This document shows, one piece after another, positions 26,977-36,130 of a stretch of 64,000 nt of DNA (within the stretch, counting starts at the first letter, position 1; every line of letters begins with the position of its first letter). The notes below the pieces were generated by a model, which worked only from the letters and a program-made list of their open reading frames with translations, did not search any database and was not told where the DNA came from. Location of the stretch: contig CAKOWZ010000001.1 in assembly GCA_934129745.1 (NCBI GenBank), forward strand, positions 186,001 to 250,000, given 5' to 3'. This stretch comes from an uncultured Clostridia bacterium. Its GTDB lineage: Bacteria; Bacillota; Clostridia; TANB77; CAG-508. Position numbers and translations under genes: made by a program.

Positions 26977-29430
26977 ATGCAATATAAATTTACAAACAGA
27001 GCTGAAAAAGCCTTGAAAATCGCAAATGATACAGCTGTTGCATTTGGACACAGTTATATAGGAACAGAACATTTATTATATGGGCTTTCTGACGAAGGCA
27101 ATGGTGTTGCAAGTAAAGTTTTAGAATTGCAAAATGTTACTCCAGAAAATATAATAGATGAAATAGAAGATTTAATTGGTGTTATAAATTATGAAGAAGC
27201 AAGTGAAAAAACTCTAGGATTTACACCACGTACAAAAAAAGTAATTGAAAATGCATATAAAGAGGCTAAAAAAATTGGAAGTGAATATATAGGAACAGAA
27301 CAATTATTAGTAGGAATTATGCAAGAAGCAGACAGTGTAGCAGTAAGAATTTTAATTGATTTAGATGTTAGCCCACAAAAAATATATAATGAAATTTCTA
27401 AAGTTATTAATGAAGAAGATTTAATCCAAAATGATAGTACAGAAAACAATAATATTAGAAGTTTTAATTTAACACCAACATTAAATCAATTTGGTGCTGA
27501 CCTTACAAAACAAGCAAAAGATGGAAAATTAGATCCTGTAATAGGAAGAAAAGATGAAATTGAAAGGGTAATTCAAATTTTATCAAGAAGAACGAAAAAC
27601 AACCCATGTTTAATAGGAGAACCAGGTGTTGGAAAAACTGCTGTAATAGAAGGATTAGCTGAAAAAATTGTACTTAATGATGTACCTGAATTATTAAAAA
27701 ATAAAAGAGTTGTAACACTTGATATTACAAGTATGATTGCAGGAGCTAAATATAGAGGAGATTTTGAGGAAAGAATAAAAAAATGTCTTGGTGAAGTAAA
27801 AAAAGTTGGAGATGTAATTTTATTTATAGATGAAATTCATACAATAGTTGGTGCAGGTGCTGCTGAAGGGGCTGTGGATGCTGCAAACATTTTGAAACCA
27901 TTATTAGCAAGAGGTGAAATTCAATTAATAGGTGCAACAACAATTAGTGAATATAGAAAACATATTGAAAAAGATGTAGCACTAGAAAGAAGATTTAGCC
28001 CAGTAACTGTTTTAGAACCAACTCCTGAGGATACAATTAAAATTTTACAGGGAATCCGTGATAAATATGAAGCACATCATAATGTAAAAATTACTGATGA
28101 AGCAATTAAATCAGCTGTTAATTTATCTGTTAGATATATAAATGATAGATATTTACCAGATAAAGCAATAGACTTAATTGATGAAGCTGCATCAAAATTA
28201 AAAATGAAAACATACACAAGACCTGGAAAATTAAAAGAACAGGAAGAAAAAATTGCTCAAGTTGAAAAAGAAAAAGAAGAAGCTATATTAATTCAAAATT
28301 TTGAAAAAGCTGCAAGTTTAAGAGATGAAGTAAATCAATTAAAAGAAAAACTTGAGAAAGATAATAAGAAATGGGAAAATAAGACAAGTAGAAATATTAT
28401 AATTTTAAATGAAGAAGATATTGCTGAGGTTATTTCGTCTTGGACTAATATTCCTGTTAAAAAATTGACTCAGGATGAAAATGATAAACTTAAATCATTA
28501 GAAAAAGTACTTCATAAAAGAGTTATAGGACAAAATGAAGCTGTAGAAGCGGTTTCTAAAGCAATAAGAAGAGGTAGAGTTGGTTTAAAAGACCCAAACA
28601 GACCAATAGGTTCATTTTTGTTTTTAGGTCCAACAGGTGTTGGAAAAACTGAACTTTCAAAAGCATTAGCAGAGGTCCTTTTTGGAAATGAAGATGCAAT
28701 AATTAGAATTGATATGTCTGAATATATGGAATCACATTCAATTTCTAAATTAATAGGTTCACCACCAGGGTATGTTGGTTTTGATGAAGGTGGACAATTA
28801 ACTGAAAAAATTAGAAGAAAACCATATTCAGTGTTATTATTTGATGAAATTGAAAAAGCACACCCAGATGTAATGAATATGATGTTACAAATTTTGGAAG
28901 ATGGAAGATTAACAGATTCACAAGGAAGAACTGTTAATTTTAAGAATACAGTTGTAATAATGACTTCAAATATTGGGGCTAGAATGATTACAGATAGAAA
29001 AATGTTAGGTTTTTCTTCAGGCCAATCAGATAGTAAAACAGAAGAAAATAAGCAATATGAATCTATAAAAAAAGATGTAATGGAAGAATTAAAAAAAGAA
29101 TTTAAACCAGAATTCATTAATCGTATTGATGAGATTATTGTTTTCCATAAATTAACTGAAAATGAGATTATGCAAATTATAGATTTAATGTTAAATCAAA
29201 TAAAAAATAGATTAAAAATAAATGACTATAATATTGAAATTGATAAAAGTGTAAAAAAATTTATTTTTGAAAAAGGATATGATAAAAATTATGGAGCAAG
29301 ACCATTGCGTAGAGCTATCCAAAATTATGTTGAAGATGTTATTAGTCAAGGAATACTTGATGGAGTTGTTAAAGAAAATGTTAAAGGTGTTATTAAAGTC
29401 GAAAATGATAGATGTGTTATTTCTAAATAG
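26977..29430 (+). CDS. clpC: ATP-dependent Clp protease ATP-binding subunit ClpC
   Basis: An 817-aa AAA+ unfoldase that feeds substrates to ClpP. It has N-terminal Clp-N repeats, Walker [10 protein letters not shown] (about residue 214), a UVR-type middle segment (EEAILIQNFEKAASLRDEVNQLKEKL, about 425-450) that identifies ClpC rather than ClpB, a second Walker [10 protein letters not shown] (about 551), and [12 protein letters not shown]. It lacks the ctsR-mcsA-mcsB neighbours of Bacillus, so regulation may differ. The start codon has no nearby ribosome site; an 8-codon frame with a strong site lies upstream. Confidence 0.95.
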   Translation: MQYKFTNRAEKALKIANDTAVAFGHSYIGTEHLLYGLSDEGNGVASKVLELQNVTPENIIDEIEDLIGVINYEEASEKTLGFTPRTKKVIENAYKEAKKIGSEYIGTEQLLVGIMQEADSVAVRILIDLDVSPQKIYNEISKVINEEDLIQNDSTENNNIRSFNLTPTLNQFGADLTKQAKDGKLDPVIGRKDEIERVIQILSRRTKNNPCLIGEPGVGKTAVIEGLAEKIVLNDVPELLKNKRVVTLDITSMIAGAKYRGDFEERIKKCLGEVKKVGDVILFIDEIHTIVGAGAAEGAVDAANILKPLLARGEIQLIGATTISEYRKHIEKDVALERRFSPVTVLEPTPEDTIKILQGIRDKYEAHHNVKITDEAIKSAVNLSVRYINDRYLPDKAIDLIDEAASKLKMKTYTRPGKLKEQEEKIAQVEKEKEEAILIQNFEKAASLRDEVNQLKEKLEKDNKKWENKTSRNIIILNEEDIAEVISSWTNIPVKKLTQDENDKLKSLEKVLHKRVIGQNEAVEAVSKAIRRGRVGLKDPNRPIGSFLFLGPTGVGKTELSKALAEVLFGNEDAIIRIDMSEYMESHSISKLIGSPPGYVGFDEGGQLTEKIRRKPYSVLLFDEIEKAHPDVMNMMLQILEDGRLTDSQGRTVNFKNTVVIMTSNIGARMITDRKMLGFSSGQSDSKTEENKQYESIKKDVMEELKKEFKPEFINRIDEIIVFHKLTENEIMQIIDLMLNQIKNRLKINDYNIEIDKSVKKFIFEKGYDKNYGARPLRRAIQNYVEDVISQGILDGVVKENVKGVIKVENDRCVISK

Positions 29431-29555
29431 TACAAAAGTTTCTGAAAAATAAGGCTATTTCTAAAGAAAAATACTACTTCTTAAAGAAAAATTTATTTTG
29501 GAAAAAGCTGATTTTCAGAAATAGTAAAGCTAATTTTGAAAAATAGTAAAAACAC

Positions 29556-29584
29556 TTGATTTTTTCTGGAAAATGTTGTATTAT
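29556..29584 (+). promoter_or_regulatory. Promoter of efp
   Basis: TTGATT (29556-29561), 17 bp, TATTAT (29579-29584). Confidence 0.5.
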
Positions 29585-29636
29585 ATATAAATATGATAGT
29601 GAATTAATAAAAAAGAATGAGAAAGGGGAAATAATA

Positions 29637-30206
29637 ATGGCAGAAGTATATATGGCAGGAGATTTTAGAAATGGAACAACATTTGAAATGGATGGAAATG
29701 TATTCAAAGTTGTTGAATTTCAACATGTAAAACCAGGAAAAGGTTCAGCATTTGTTAGAACAAAATTAAAAAACGTAATAAGTGGGGCAGTTATTGAAAA
29801 AACATTTAACCCATCTGAAAAATATCCAGGAGCTGAAATAGAGAAAAAAGAAATGCAATACTTATATAATGATGAAGATTTATATTATTTTATGGATAAT
29901 GAAACATATGAGCAAATGCCTTTAAACAAAGAACAATTAGGAGACAGCTTAAAATATATTAAAGAAAATATGAATGTAAAAATCTTATCATATAAAGGAA
30001 ATGTATTTGCAGTTGAACCACCAATGTTTGTTGAATTAGAAGTAACATATACAGAACCAGGATTTGCTGGAAATACATCAACAACATCTGGAAAACCAGC
30101 TACATTAGAAAATGGATTAGAAATATTAGTTCCATTATTTGTAAACATCGGTGATATTGTTAAAATTGATACAAGAACTGGTGATTATATGGAAAGAGTT
30201 AACTAA
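29637..30206 (+). CDS. efp: Translation elongation factor P
   Basis: A 189-aa tRNA-shaped factor that relieves ribosome stalling at proline runs. ATG 29637 follows GAAAGGGG; upstream in-frame codons are not part of the protein. The three beta-barrel domains are complete. The tip loop KPGKG (about 32-36) carries the lysine that is modified in many bacteria. [22 protein letters not shown] and the C-terminal [12 protein letters not shown] match the family closely. Confidence 0.96.
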   Translation: MAEVYMAGDFRNGTTFEMDGNVFKVVEFQHVKPGKGSAFVRTKLKNVISGAVIEKTFNPSEKYPGAEIEKKEMQYLYNDEDLYYFMDNETYEQMPLNKEQLGDSLKYIKENMNVKILSYKGNVFAVEPPMFVELEVTYTEPGFAGNTSTTSGKPATLENGLEILVPLFVNIGDIVKIDTRTGDYMERVN

Positions 30207-30383
30207 TTTTTGTATTTAAATGATAAAATTGATTATTAAAGTTAAATGCTAAAATTAATTAATTATTTGATAGAATTAATTATTAAAGTTGAATAGTAAA
30301 ATTAATAAAAAATAAAATAAGATAAGCTTATATAAATGTATAAAAATATACAATATATAAGCTTATTTTAGAAAGGTTTGTAA

Positions 30384-30941
30384 ATGGGAGAATTAAGTAA
30401 AAGATTTCAGGATATTTTGAAAGATATTGAAGAAAATATTACTGATGAAAAAGAACGTGAATATATAAGCAATAAAATTGTTGAAATATCAATGTTACAT
30501 GTGAGTGTAATTGATGAATTAACAAATATTATTAACAATAAAATTGATAAAATACAATCAAAACAAAATTCAATGGAAACCAAATTAAATAAAATTCAAT
30601 CATCAATAAGTGGAATAGAGGATGATATTTATGATGATGGATATGATTTTGAAATTACTTGTCCATATTGTAATAAAGAATTTATAGCAGATGTTGAATC
30701 AAAAACAGATATTAAATGTCCAGAATGCCAAAATATTATTGAATTAGATTGGAATGGTGGAGAAGAGCAAAATCAATGTTCAGGTCATTGCTCAAGATGT
30801 AATTCAAGATGTGGAGAATCATTTTTAGATGAATTTGGAACAGAGTTTGGTAATGAGTATGGAACTGAATTTGGAAAAAAATTTAGTAATGAAAATAGTA
30901 ATCAAAAAAACAATGAAGATGATGAAGACGATGATTTTTAA
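30384..30941 (+). CDS. CD1247-type N-terminal domain protein with zinc ribbon
   Basis: A 185-aa protein. The N-terminal half is helical and coiled-coil-like (residues 1-80, DELTNIINNKIDKIQSKQNS). A zinc ribbon of the CPYC...CPEC form follows (about 93-115), then a Cys-rich stretch (CSGHCSRCNSRC) and repeated EFGTEFGNEYGTEFG before an acidic tail. Clostridial relatives occur directly after efp, as here. No function is known. The repeats at the C-terminus look like local codon duplication. Confidence 0.6.
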   Translation: MGELSKRFQDILKDIEENITDEKEREYISNKIVEISMLHVSVIDELTNIINNKIDKIQSKQNSMETKLNKIQSSISGIEDDIYDDGYDFEITCPYCNKEFIADVESKTDIKCPECQNIIELDWNGGEEQNQCSGHCSRCNSRCGESFLDEFGTEFGNEYGTEFGKKFSNENSNQKNNEDDEDDDF

Positions 30942-31065
30942 TAAAAACAATGAAAATAACAAAAATGATAATTTTTAATAAAATCAGTGAAAAGTTGTCA
31001 TTATATAATCTTTAAAATTATAAAATAATGTTAATGTTTTTATAATCAAAATAGAAAAATTGATA

Positions 31066-31678
31066 TTAAAATAAACTCATAGGATCAATTGATTTTGATC
31101 CTATTTTTACTGTAAAATGTAGATGAGGACCTGTTGTTGCACCATTTGTAGGATTTCCGATTAACATCTTTATAAGGATTATTGGCAAAACCGTAAACAT
31201 TTTTGGGCCCAACTTGAGCTATAACTTGACCTTGAGAAACATAATCACCAACAGAAACTAAAAAATTAGGTGAGACATGATGAAAAATAACTGTATATTT
31301 CTCATTTGTTACAACAACAGTACAACCACCACTTCCCATAAAACCGGTCCAAGTGACCTTACCAGAAATAGCAGAAATTATGCTTGTACCAGGTGGTGCA
31401 GGAAGGTCGATTCCACCATGAAAATTTGTGGCTCCAGCTGTTGGTGCACCACGATATCCATATGGTGAACTTATTGAGGTATATCCAGGTAAAGGCCAAT
31501 AAATATTGTTTAAACCAATTTTTGTTGGTTCTATTTTTTCGTTTATTAAAGGTGGGTTAGATGTAGTGAAATCATTATTATTTGACATAAATGGAATAAA
31601 AAATGCTGAGATAAAAACAATTAGAATTATTAAAATTGTAAAATAAGATCTAGAAATAAATGCAAAATTTTTGAGCAA
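31066..31678 (-). pseudogene. M23-family metallopeptidase with a single-base frameshift
   Basis: TTG 31678 preceded by AAAGGGGG. An N-terminal membrane anchor (YFTILIILIVFISAFFIPF) is followed by a LytM domain with HGGIDLPAPPGTSI (zinc His and Asp) and VIFHH. At DVN the frame meets CGG (minus-strand bases 31159-31157) and runs off into junk. Skipping the C gives GNPTNG, GPHLHF (the HxH zinc motif) and IDPMSLF before TAA at 31066, a complete 203-aa enzyme. As written the product lacks the HxH and is inactive; with +1 reading it would be a cell-wall endopeptidase. Confidence 0.85.
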
Positions 31679-31980
31679 GAAAAAGCCCCCTTTCTGAGAT
31701 AGAATTATTAATGTGAAATTGTTAAAATAGAATTAGCAAGATGAAATTGTCAAGCTAGAATTATCAAGATAAAATTTTAAACATAAAATTGTAAAACCAT
31801 ATATGAAATTATTTTTTAAAATGAAAAATGTTATGTGATTTTTAAGGTAATAATTTAGTGATATAAAAAAATAATGAGTAATAAAAAATAAGTAAAAAAT
31901 AATAAGTAATAGTAAAATATAAAAATATAAAATGCAAAAATCCTTAAAAATCACATTATTTTAATAAAACAAAAACATTA
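31679..31980. other. AT-rich spacer without a gene
   Basis: Contains several loose repeats of the form AGAATTATCAAGATAAAATT and AAATTGT near 31715-31800. Nothing else recognisable was seen. Confidence 0.5.
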
Positions 31981-32415
31981 TTATTTTTCAGCTTTAAAAG
32001 CAAAAAATTTACTAATAAAGAAATTTAAAATTATAACAATTATAGTTAATGCAAGCTTAACAGGTTTAAAAGGCCAACCTAAAACAGTTGAAAACAAGAT
32101 AACTCCACCTTCTTCAACAATCATTGTAAATGCTCTTCCTAGCATAAATTTCCAAAATTCAACTAATTTTTCTTTTAAAGTATTTGCAGTTGAATTAAAA
32201 ACCATTTTTCTATTTGTAAAATAAGCAACAAGAACAGCTAAAATAATTCCAACTGCACTTGCAATTGCACCATTAATATGGAATGGACCTTCAAGTAAAT
32301 ATGAAACTGCTAAATTTACTATAGTTGTTAGAACTCCAAAAACTACATAAAGAATAACTTCTTTTGTCATAAATTTTTTTATTATTGTATTTAATAAAGT
32401 AATTATTTTTTTCAT
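31981..32415 (-). CDS. GtrA-family membrane protein
   Basis: A 144-aa protein with four membrane segments. ATG 32415 is preceded by AAAGGATT; the frame continues upstream through tRNA-Trp but that part is not coding. YVVFGVLTTIVNLAVSYLL, AVLVAYFTNRKMVF and the final FFISKFFAFK are typical of GtrA (PF04138), thought to move lipid-linked sugars across the membrane for cell-surface glycans. It lies 67 bp downstream of tRNA-Trp with a terminator between. Confidence 0.88.
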   Translation of the reverse strand: MKKIITLLNTIIKKFMTKEVILYVVFGVLTTIVNLAVSYLLEGPFHINGAIASAVGIILAVLVAYFTNRKMVFNSTANTLKEKLVEFWKFMLGRAFTMIVEEGGVILFSTVLGWPFKPVKLALTIIVIILNFFISKFFAFKAEK

Positions 32416-32432
32416 TTGATTCAATCCTTTCT

Positions 32433-32472
32433 TAAAAAACAGAAAAACCCTACAAATAGCACTTGTAAGGTT
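32433..32472 (-). terminator. Terminator after tRNA-Trp
   Basis: On the minus strand AACCTTACAA pairs with TTGTAGGGTT (one G-T pair), followed by TTTCTGTTTTTT. Confidence 0.7.
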
Positions 32473-32481
32473 CCCTTCATA

Positions 32482-32556
32482 TGGCAGGGGTAGAAGGATT
32501 CGAACCCTCACAGGCGGTTTTGGAGACCGATGTGCTACCATTAACACTATACCCCT
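32482..32556 (-). tRNA. tRNA-Trp (anticodon CCA)
   Basis: The acceptor stem AGGGGTA pairs with TACCCCT. The D-arm contains AATGGTAGC, the anticodon loop is CTCCAAA with anticodon CCA, and the T-arm has GGGTTCGAATCC. Discriminator G is followed by an encoded CCA end. UGA is used as a stop elsewhere in the window, so a standard Trp tRNA is expected. Confidence 0.93.
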
Positions 32557-32795
32557 ATATGTTAACAATACATATATTAACATATTTGTTTTAGATGTGC
32601 AATATTTTTTTGATAAAAATTAAAAAAATTTTCGATAGGTGGATACTTTTTAAATAAACTAAAAAATAAAATAATAAATATCTATTTAATAAGATAATAT
32701 TTTGCAAGAAATAAGCACAAACATTTTAACAGAAATATGTACAAACATTTTGTCGGAAATAAACTTAAATTTCACTAGAAATAAGCTCAAAGTGC
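32557..32795. other. AT-rich spacer with degenerate tandem repeats
   Basis: Around 32703-32796 there are about four degenerate units with the consensus AGAAATAAGCNCAAA, the first two followed by CATTTT. They end just before the -35 of the helD promoter and could be regulator sites. No gene was seen. Confidence 0.35.
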
Positions 32796-32824
32796 TTGAC
32801 ATAAACATAACTAAAGCATATAAT
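32796..32824 (+). promoter_or_regulatory. Promoter of helD
   Basis: TTGACA (32796-32801), 17 bp, TATAAT (32819-32824): full consensus. Confidence 0.75.
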
Positions 32825-32902
32825 AATAAATTATAAAACAAAGTTTATAAAATATAACAACAGTAGTCAATGTATAAAAATTTTTATTGGAGATTGTGAA
32901 AT

Positions 32903-33538
32903 ATGGATAAAGAAATATTTTTAGAAGAAGAAAGTAATTTAAAAAATACCATAGACAAAATTGAGGAAGAGGAAAAATTTATAGAAAATACATTAGCTAG
33001 TGCTAATATGAATTATGATATGGAAAATATAGCTAAAGGCTTGGTTTTGCAAATGTATGTAGATAAACTTGAAAATATGAAAAAGTTAAAAAGTACACCG
33101 TACTTTGCAAGAATGGATTTTAAGGAAAAATATAAAAATCAAGAGAATTTTTATATAGGAAAATTATCTATATTAGATAGTAAAACATTAGAACCTATTG
33201 TTGTTGATTGGAGAGCACCAATTGCAAACTTGTATTATGAAGGTAAACTTGGAAATGCAAGTTACAAAGTTTTAGGAGAAGAAATTTCTGGAGAAATATT
33301 ATTAAAAAGACAATATATAATAGAAAATAAAAAATTAAAAAAATATGTTGATATAAATGTTACAGGAAATGATGAATTATTGCAAAATGCACTTGAAGAA
33401 AAAGCTGATGATAGACTAAAAAATATAGTAGCAACAATACAAGATGAGCAAAACAAAATTATAAGAGCTCCAATTAATGAACCATTAATTGTTCAAGGAG
33501 TTGCAGGTAGTCGGAAAAACTACAATTGCTCTTCATAG
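32903..33538 (+). CDS. HelD-like UvrD/Rep-family helicase, N-terminal part up to a frameshift
   Basis: HelD proteins remove stalled RNA polymerase from DNA with the energy of ATP. This part carries the N-terminal coiled coil (LEEESNLKNTIDKIEEEEKF), PYFARMDFKEKY and VVDWRAPIANLYYEG, all typical of the family, and reaches the Walker A loop. At VQGVAGS the frame meets CGG (33512-33514) and ends at TAG 33536-33538. Skipping the C gives GSGKTTIALHRIAYL, continuing in the next entry. The full protein would be 747 aa, a normal HelD length. Confidence 0.85.
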   Translation: MDKEIFLEEESNLKNTIDKIEEEEKFIENTLASANMNYDMENIAKGLVLQMYVDKLENMKKLKSTPYFARMDFKEKYKNQENFYIGKLSILDSKTLEPIVVDWRAPIANLYYEGKLGNASYKVLGEEISGEILLKRQYIIENKKLKKYVDINVTGNDELLQNALEEKADDRLKNIVATIQDEQNKIIRAPINEPLIVQGVAGSRKNYNCSS

Positions 33539-35147
33539 AATTGCATATTTAATTTATAATTATGAAAAACAATTTAAACCAGAAGAGTTTATGATTATAG
33601 CTCCTAATAAATTCTTTTTAAATTATATTTCAAATATATTGCCAGATTTAGGTGTAAACAATGTAAAACAATATACTTTTGAAGATTTTGCATATGACGT
33701 AATTGGCAAAAGATTAAAGATTTCAGATAATAATGAAAAACTAGTAATGATTGTAAATAATGAAGTTGATAATAGATATAAAAATAAAATAGATATTATA
33801 TTGAAAGAATCAAAATTTAAATCATCTATTGATTTTAAAAATATTGTAGATGAATATATAAAAAATATAGAAAAACAATATATACCTAATATAGATTTTT
33901 GCTATGAAGAATATAAAATTATGGATTATAAAGATATCAATGAATTATTTATAAATACATATAAAATGTATAATTTTAGGATGAGAATAAATGAAATCAA
34001 AAAAAATCTAACATATGAGTTTAGAAAAAAATCAGAAGAAATAGTAAATGATTTGAAAGAAAAAAGAGGAAAGGCAATTGAAGGTTTACAAGGAAAAGAA
34101 CGTATTGAGGTTTTTGATAAATTTGATAAAAAGATTAATCTAGTAGAAAAGAACTATAATAAAATCATAAAAGATTACTTAAGTAAAATTGAAGAAAAAA
34201 GTTGTTTAGAATATTACAAAGATTTTTTGAATAATTATTTGATTAAAATAGTAAATGAAAATAATAATGATATAATTGATGAAAATCAAGATTTAACAGA
34301 TGTTGTTGAATATTTAAAAAATACTACATTACTAAATTTAAAGAATAATGAGATAGCATTCGAAGATTTAGCACCAATTATGTATTTACAATACAAAATA
34401 ATAGGTATAAAAGATAAATGCAAAATAAAACATGTTGTAATAGATGAAGCACAAGATTATGGTGAATTTCAATTTGATGTTTTAAAAACAATTTTAAATA
34501 GTAATTCTATGACTATATTAGGTGATATTGCACAAGGAGTTCATTATTATAGAGGAATTGAGAACTGGAAAAGATTTATTGAGGTTGAATTTAAAGATAC
34601 TAATGTCACATATACTACATTACAGAAAACATATAGAACAACAAAGGAAATTATGGATATAGCTAATTGTGTTATTAGTGAGCTTCCTGAATATGAAAAA
34701 GAATTTATAGTACTAGGAGAACCTGTTATAAATAGAAAAAATTCGGTTTATTCTAAAAAAGTAAATAATATGACTGAATTGATTAATAATATTAACAAAA
34801 GAATAGATGAACATTTAAAAAATGGATTTAAATCTATTGCAATTATAGGAAAAGATATAAATGAATGCAAAGAAATTCAAAAGCAAATTAGTAAAATTAG
34901 AAATGATGTAAAATTGATTCAAGGAAAAGATTCAGAGTATAATGCTGGTATATCTGTTGTACCATCATATTTGGCAAAAGGACTTGAATTTGATTGTGTG
35001 ATAATAGCTAATGTAAATATTGAGAAATACAGTAATAGTAGTTTGGACATAAAATTATTATATGTGGCAATAACAAGAGCAATGAGCAAGTTAGATATAT
35101 TTTATATTGATAAAATATCAAATATATTGCATATACCAAATGAATGA
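33513..35147 (+). CDS. HelD-like helicase, C-terminal part after the frameshift
   Basis: The open frame resumes at GGA 33513 (Walker A GSGKTT). It carries helicase motifs in order: VIDEAQDYGEFQFD (Walker B, motif II), TILGDIAQG (motif III), LQKTYRTTKEI (motif IV), SYLAKGLEFDCVII (motif V) and LLYVAITRAMSKL (motif VI). There is no plausible separate ribosome site near the join, and the Walker A straddles it, so this piece cannot work alone. Function depends on +1 reading at the CGG codon or on the extra base being an error. Confidence 0.85.
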   Translation, partial: GKTTIALHRIAYLIYNYEKQFKPEEFMIIAPNKFFLNYISNILPDLGVNNVKQYTFEDFAYDVIGKRLKISDNNEKLVMIVNNEVDNRYKNKIDIILKESKFKSSIDFKNIVDEYIKNIEKQYIPNIDFCYEEYKIMDYKDINELFINTYKMYNFRMRINEIKKNLTYEFRKKSEEIVNDLKEKRGKAIEGLQGKERIEVFDKFDKKINLVEKNYNKIIKDYLSKIEEKSCLEYYKDFLNNYLIKIVNENNNDIIDENQDLTDVVEYLKNTTLLNLKNNEIAFEDLAPIMYLQYKIIGIKDKCKIKHVVIDEAQDYGEFQFDVLKTILNSNSMTILGDIAQGVHYYRGIENWKRFIEVEFKDTNVTYTTLQKTYRTTKEIMDIANCVISELPEYEKEFIVLGEPVINRKNSVYSKKVNNMTELINNINKRIDEHLKNGFKSIAIIGKDINECKEIQKQISKIRNDVKLIQGKDSEYNAGISVVPSYLAKGLEFDCVIIANVNIEKYSNSSLDIKLLYVAITRAMSKLDIFYIDKISNILHIPNE

Positions 35148-35159
35148 AATTAATGAAAA

Positions 35160-35191
35160 GGAATATTGTTTAAATTACTAAACAATATTCC
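35160..35191. terminator. Perfect 13-bp hairpin after helD
   Basis: GGAATATTGTTTA pairs with TAAACAATATTCC around a 6-nt loop. The T-tract is weak. Confidence 0.6.
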
Positions 35192-35269
35192 ATATTATTA
35201 ATTTATAGTGATTTAAAATTACAACATAATATAGCCTGAAATGTATTTAAAATTGTATGAGTAAAACCC

Positions 35270-35298
35270 TTGTTTTTTGCCTTAAAATAAAGTATAAT
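35270..35298 (+). promoter_or_regulatory. Promoter of ssrA
   Basis: TTGTTT (35270-35275), 17 bp, TATAAT (35293-35298), about 45 bp before the mature tmRNA 5' end. Confidence 0.6.
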
Positions 35299-35344
35299 AG
35301 AAAAGTAGACTAAAATATATTTTTATATAAAAATATTTAAATAT

Positions 35345-35700
35345 GGGGGTGTACTTGGTTTCGACAATTGTTTAGAAATATGAATAGCGAGTAGTGGATT
35401 CTCGTTGGCCACTTAAAAAAACGGGAAATTAAAAATAAACGCTGATAATACAGAATTAGCATACGCTGCCTAAGTTGCAACGTCGTCTTCTAATAGCTTC
35501 CCACGGCTATTAATAAGGCGTCGATTATGTGGGAAACAAATCTATTTCTTGCTATGGAAATAGAGGGTATTTTATAGCTACTTTAAAATATTGTTTGTTT
35601 GTTAATGATATTTTAGGGGAATTTTAATAACAAACTGCACTCGGAGAAATTCATATGGAAGAGCAACTGGACAGGAGTTCGACTCTCCTCACCTCCACCA
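35345..35700 (+). ncRNA. ssrA: Transfer-messenger RNA (tmRNA)
   Basis: The 5' end GGGGGTGTACTTGGTTTCGAC pairs with the 3' end CACCTCC before the encoded CCA. The T-arm GGAGTTCGACTCTCC is intact. The tag frame read from GCT 35441 gives ADNTELAYAA and a TAA at 35471-35473; the choice of resume codon is inferred. tmRNA frees ribosomes stalled on broken messages and tags the product for proteolysis. The last residues (AYAA) differ from the common ALAA. It marks the left border of the accessory stretch. Confidence 0.95.
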
Positions 35701-35902
35701 ATGATGTATCTATTGGCATAGAAAATACATTTGAAAACAAAGATATAATACAGTTGTATATTAAAGTTATTGAAAAAATAATTGAAGTAAAAGGAAAAAT
35801 TTTAGCTACGTTATATAATTATACATTACAAACCTGTAAGTTATGGGTAGAAAAGGATGAAAATGAGAAACAAAAAGAAATTCTTAAAACAGGAGGAAAT
35901 GT

Positions 35903-36130
35903 TTGCAAAGGCTAAAATTTATAATAGAAAATAATTATAATATAAAAATTAAAAAAATAGAGAAAAGTGATGAATCATCAATAGGAAATGTATTTATAAT
36001 ATTTACACAAGATAATAAGAAATATGTGATAAAAATTTATAATAATATTAAGCATGTAAATAATATGATAAATACACATATATGGTTATATAATAATCGG
36101 AATATTAGTTCCAGAAGTAATATCAACTAA
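35903..36130 (+). CDS. Phosphotransferase (APH-like), N-terminal part up to a frameshift
   Basis: TTG 35903 with AGGAGG 6 bp upstream. It reads a kinase-like N-lobe (IGNVFIIFTQDNKKYVIKIY, the beta strand with the ATP-binding Lys) to YNN, where CGG (36098-36100) shifts it to a stop at 36130. Skipping the C gives GILVPEVIST, the usual 'NGIxVP' turn of aminoglycoside-phosphotransferase-like proteins. The complete product would be 256 aa. Confidence 0.7.
   Translation: MQRLKFIIENNYNIKIKKIEKSDESSIGNVFIIFTQDNKKYVIKIYNNIKHVNNMINTHIWLYNNRNISSRSNIN

Noticed and set aside
32416..32583. Upstream extension of the GtrA frame
   Set aside because: It runs through the terminator and the tRNA-Trp gene; a good ribosome site and ATG lie at 32415.
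35655..35915. 86-codon open frame downstream of ssrA
   Set aside because: Its start lies inside the 3' end of tmRNA and no ribosome site precedes the part outside it; no family is recognised.
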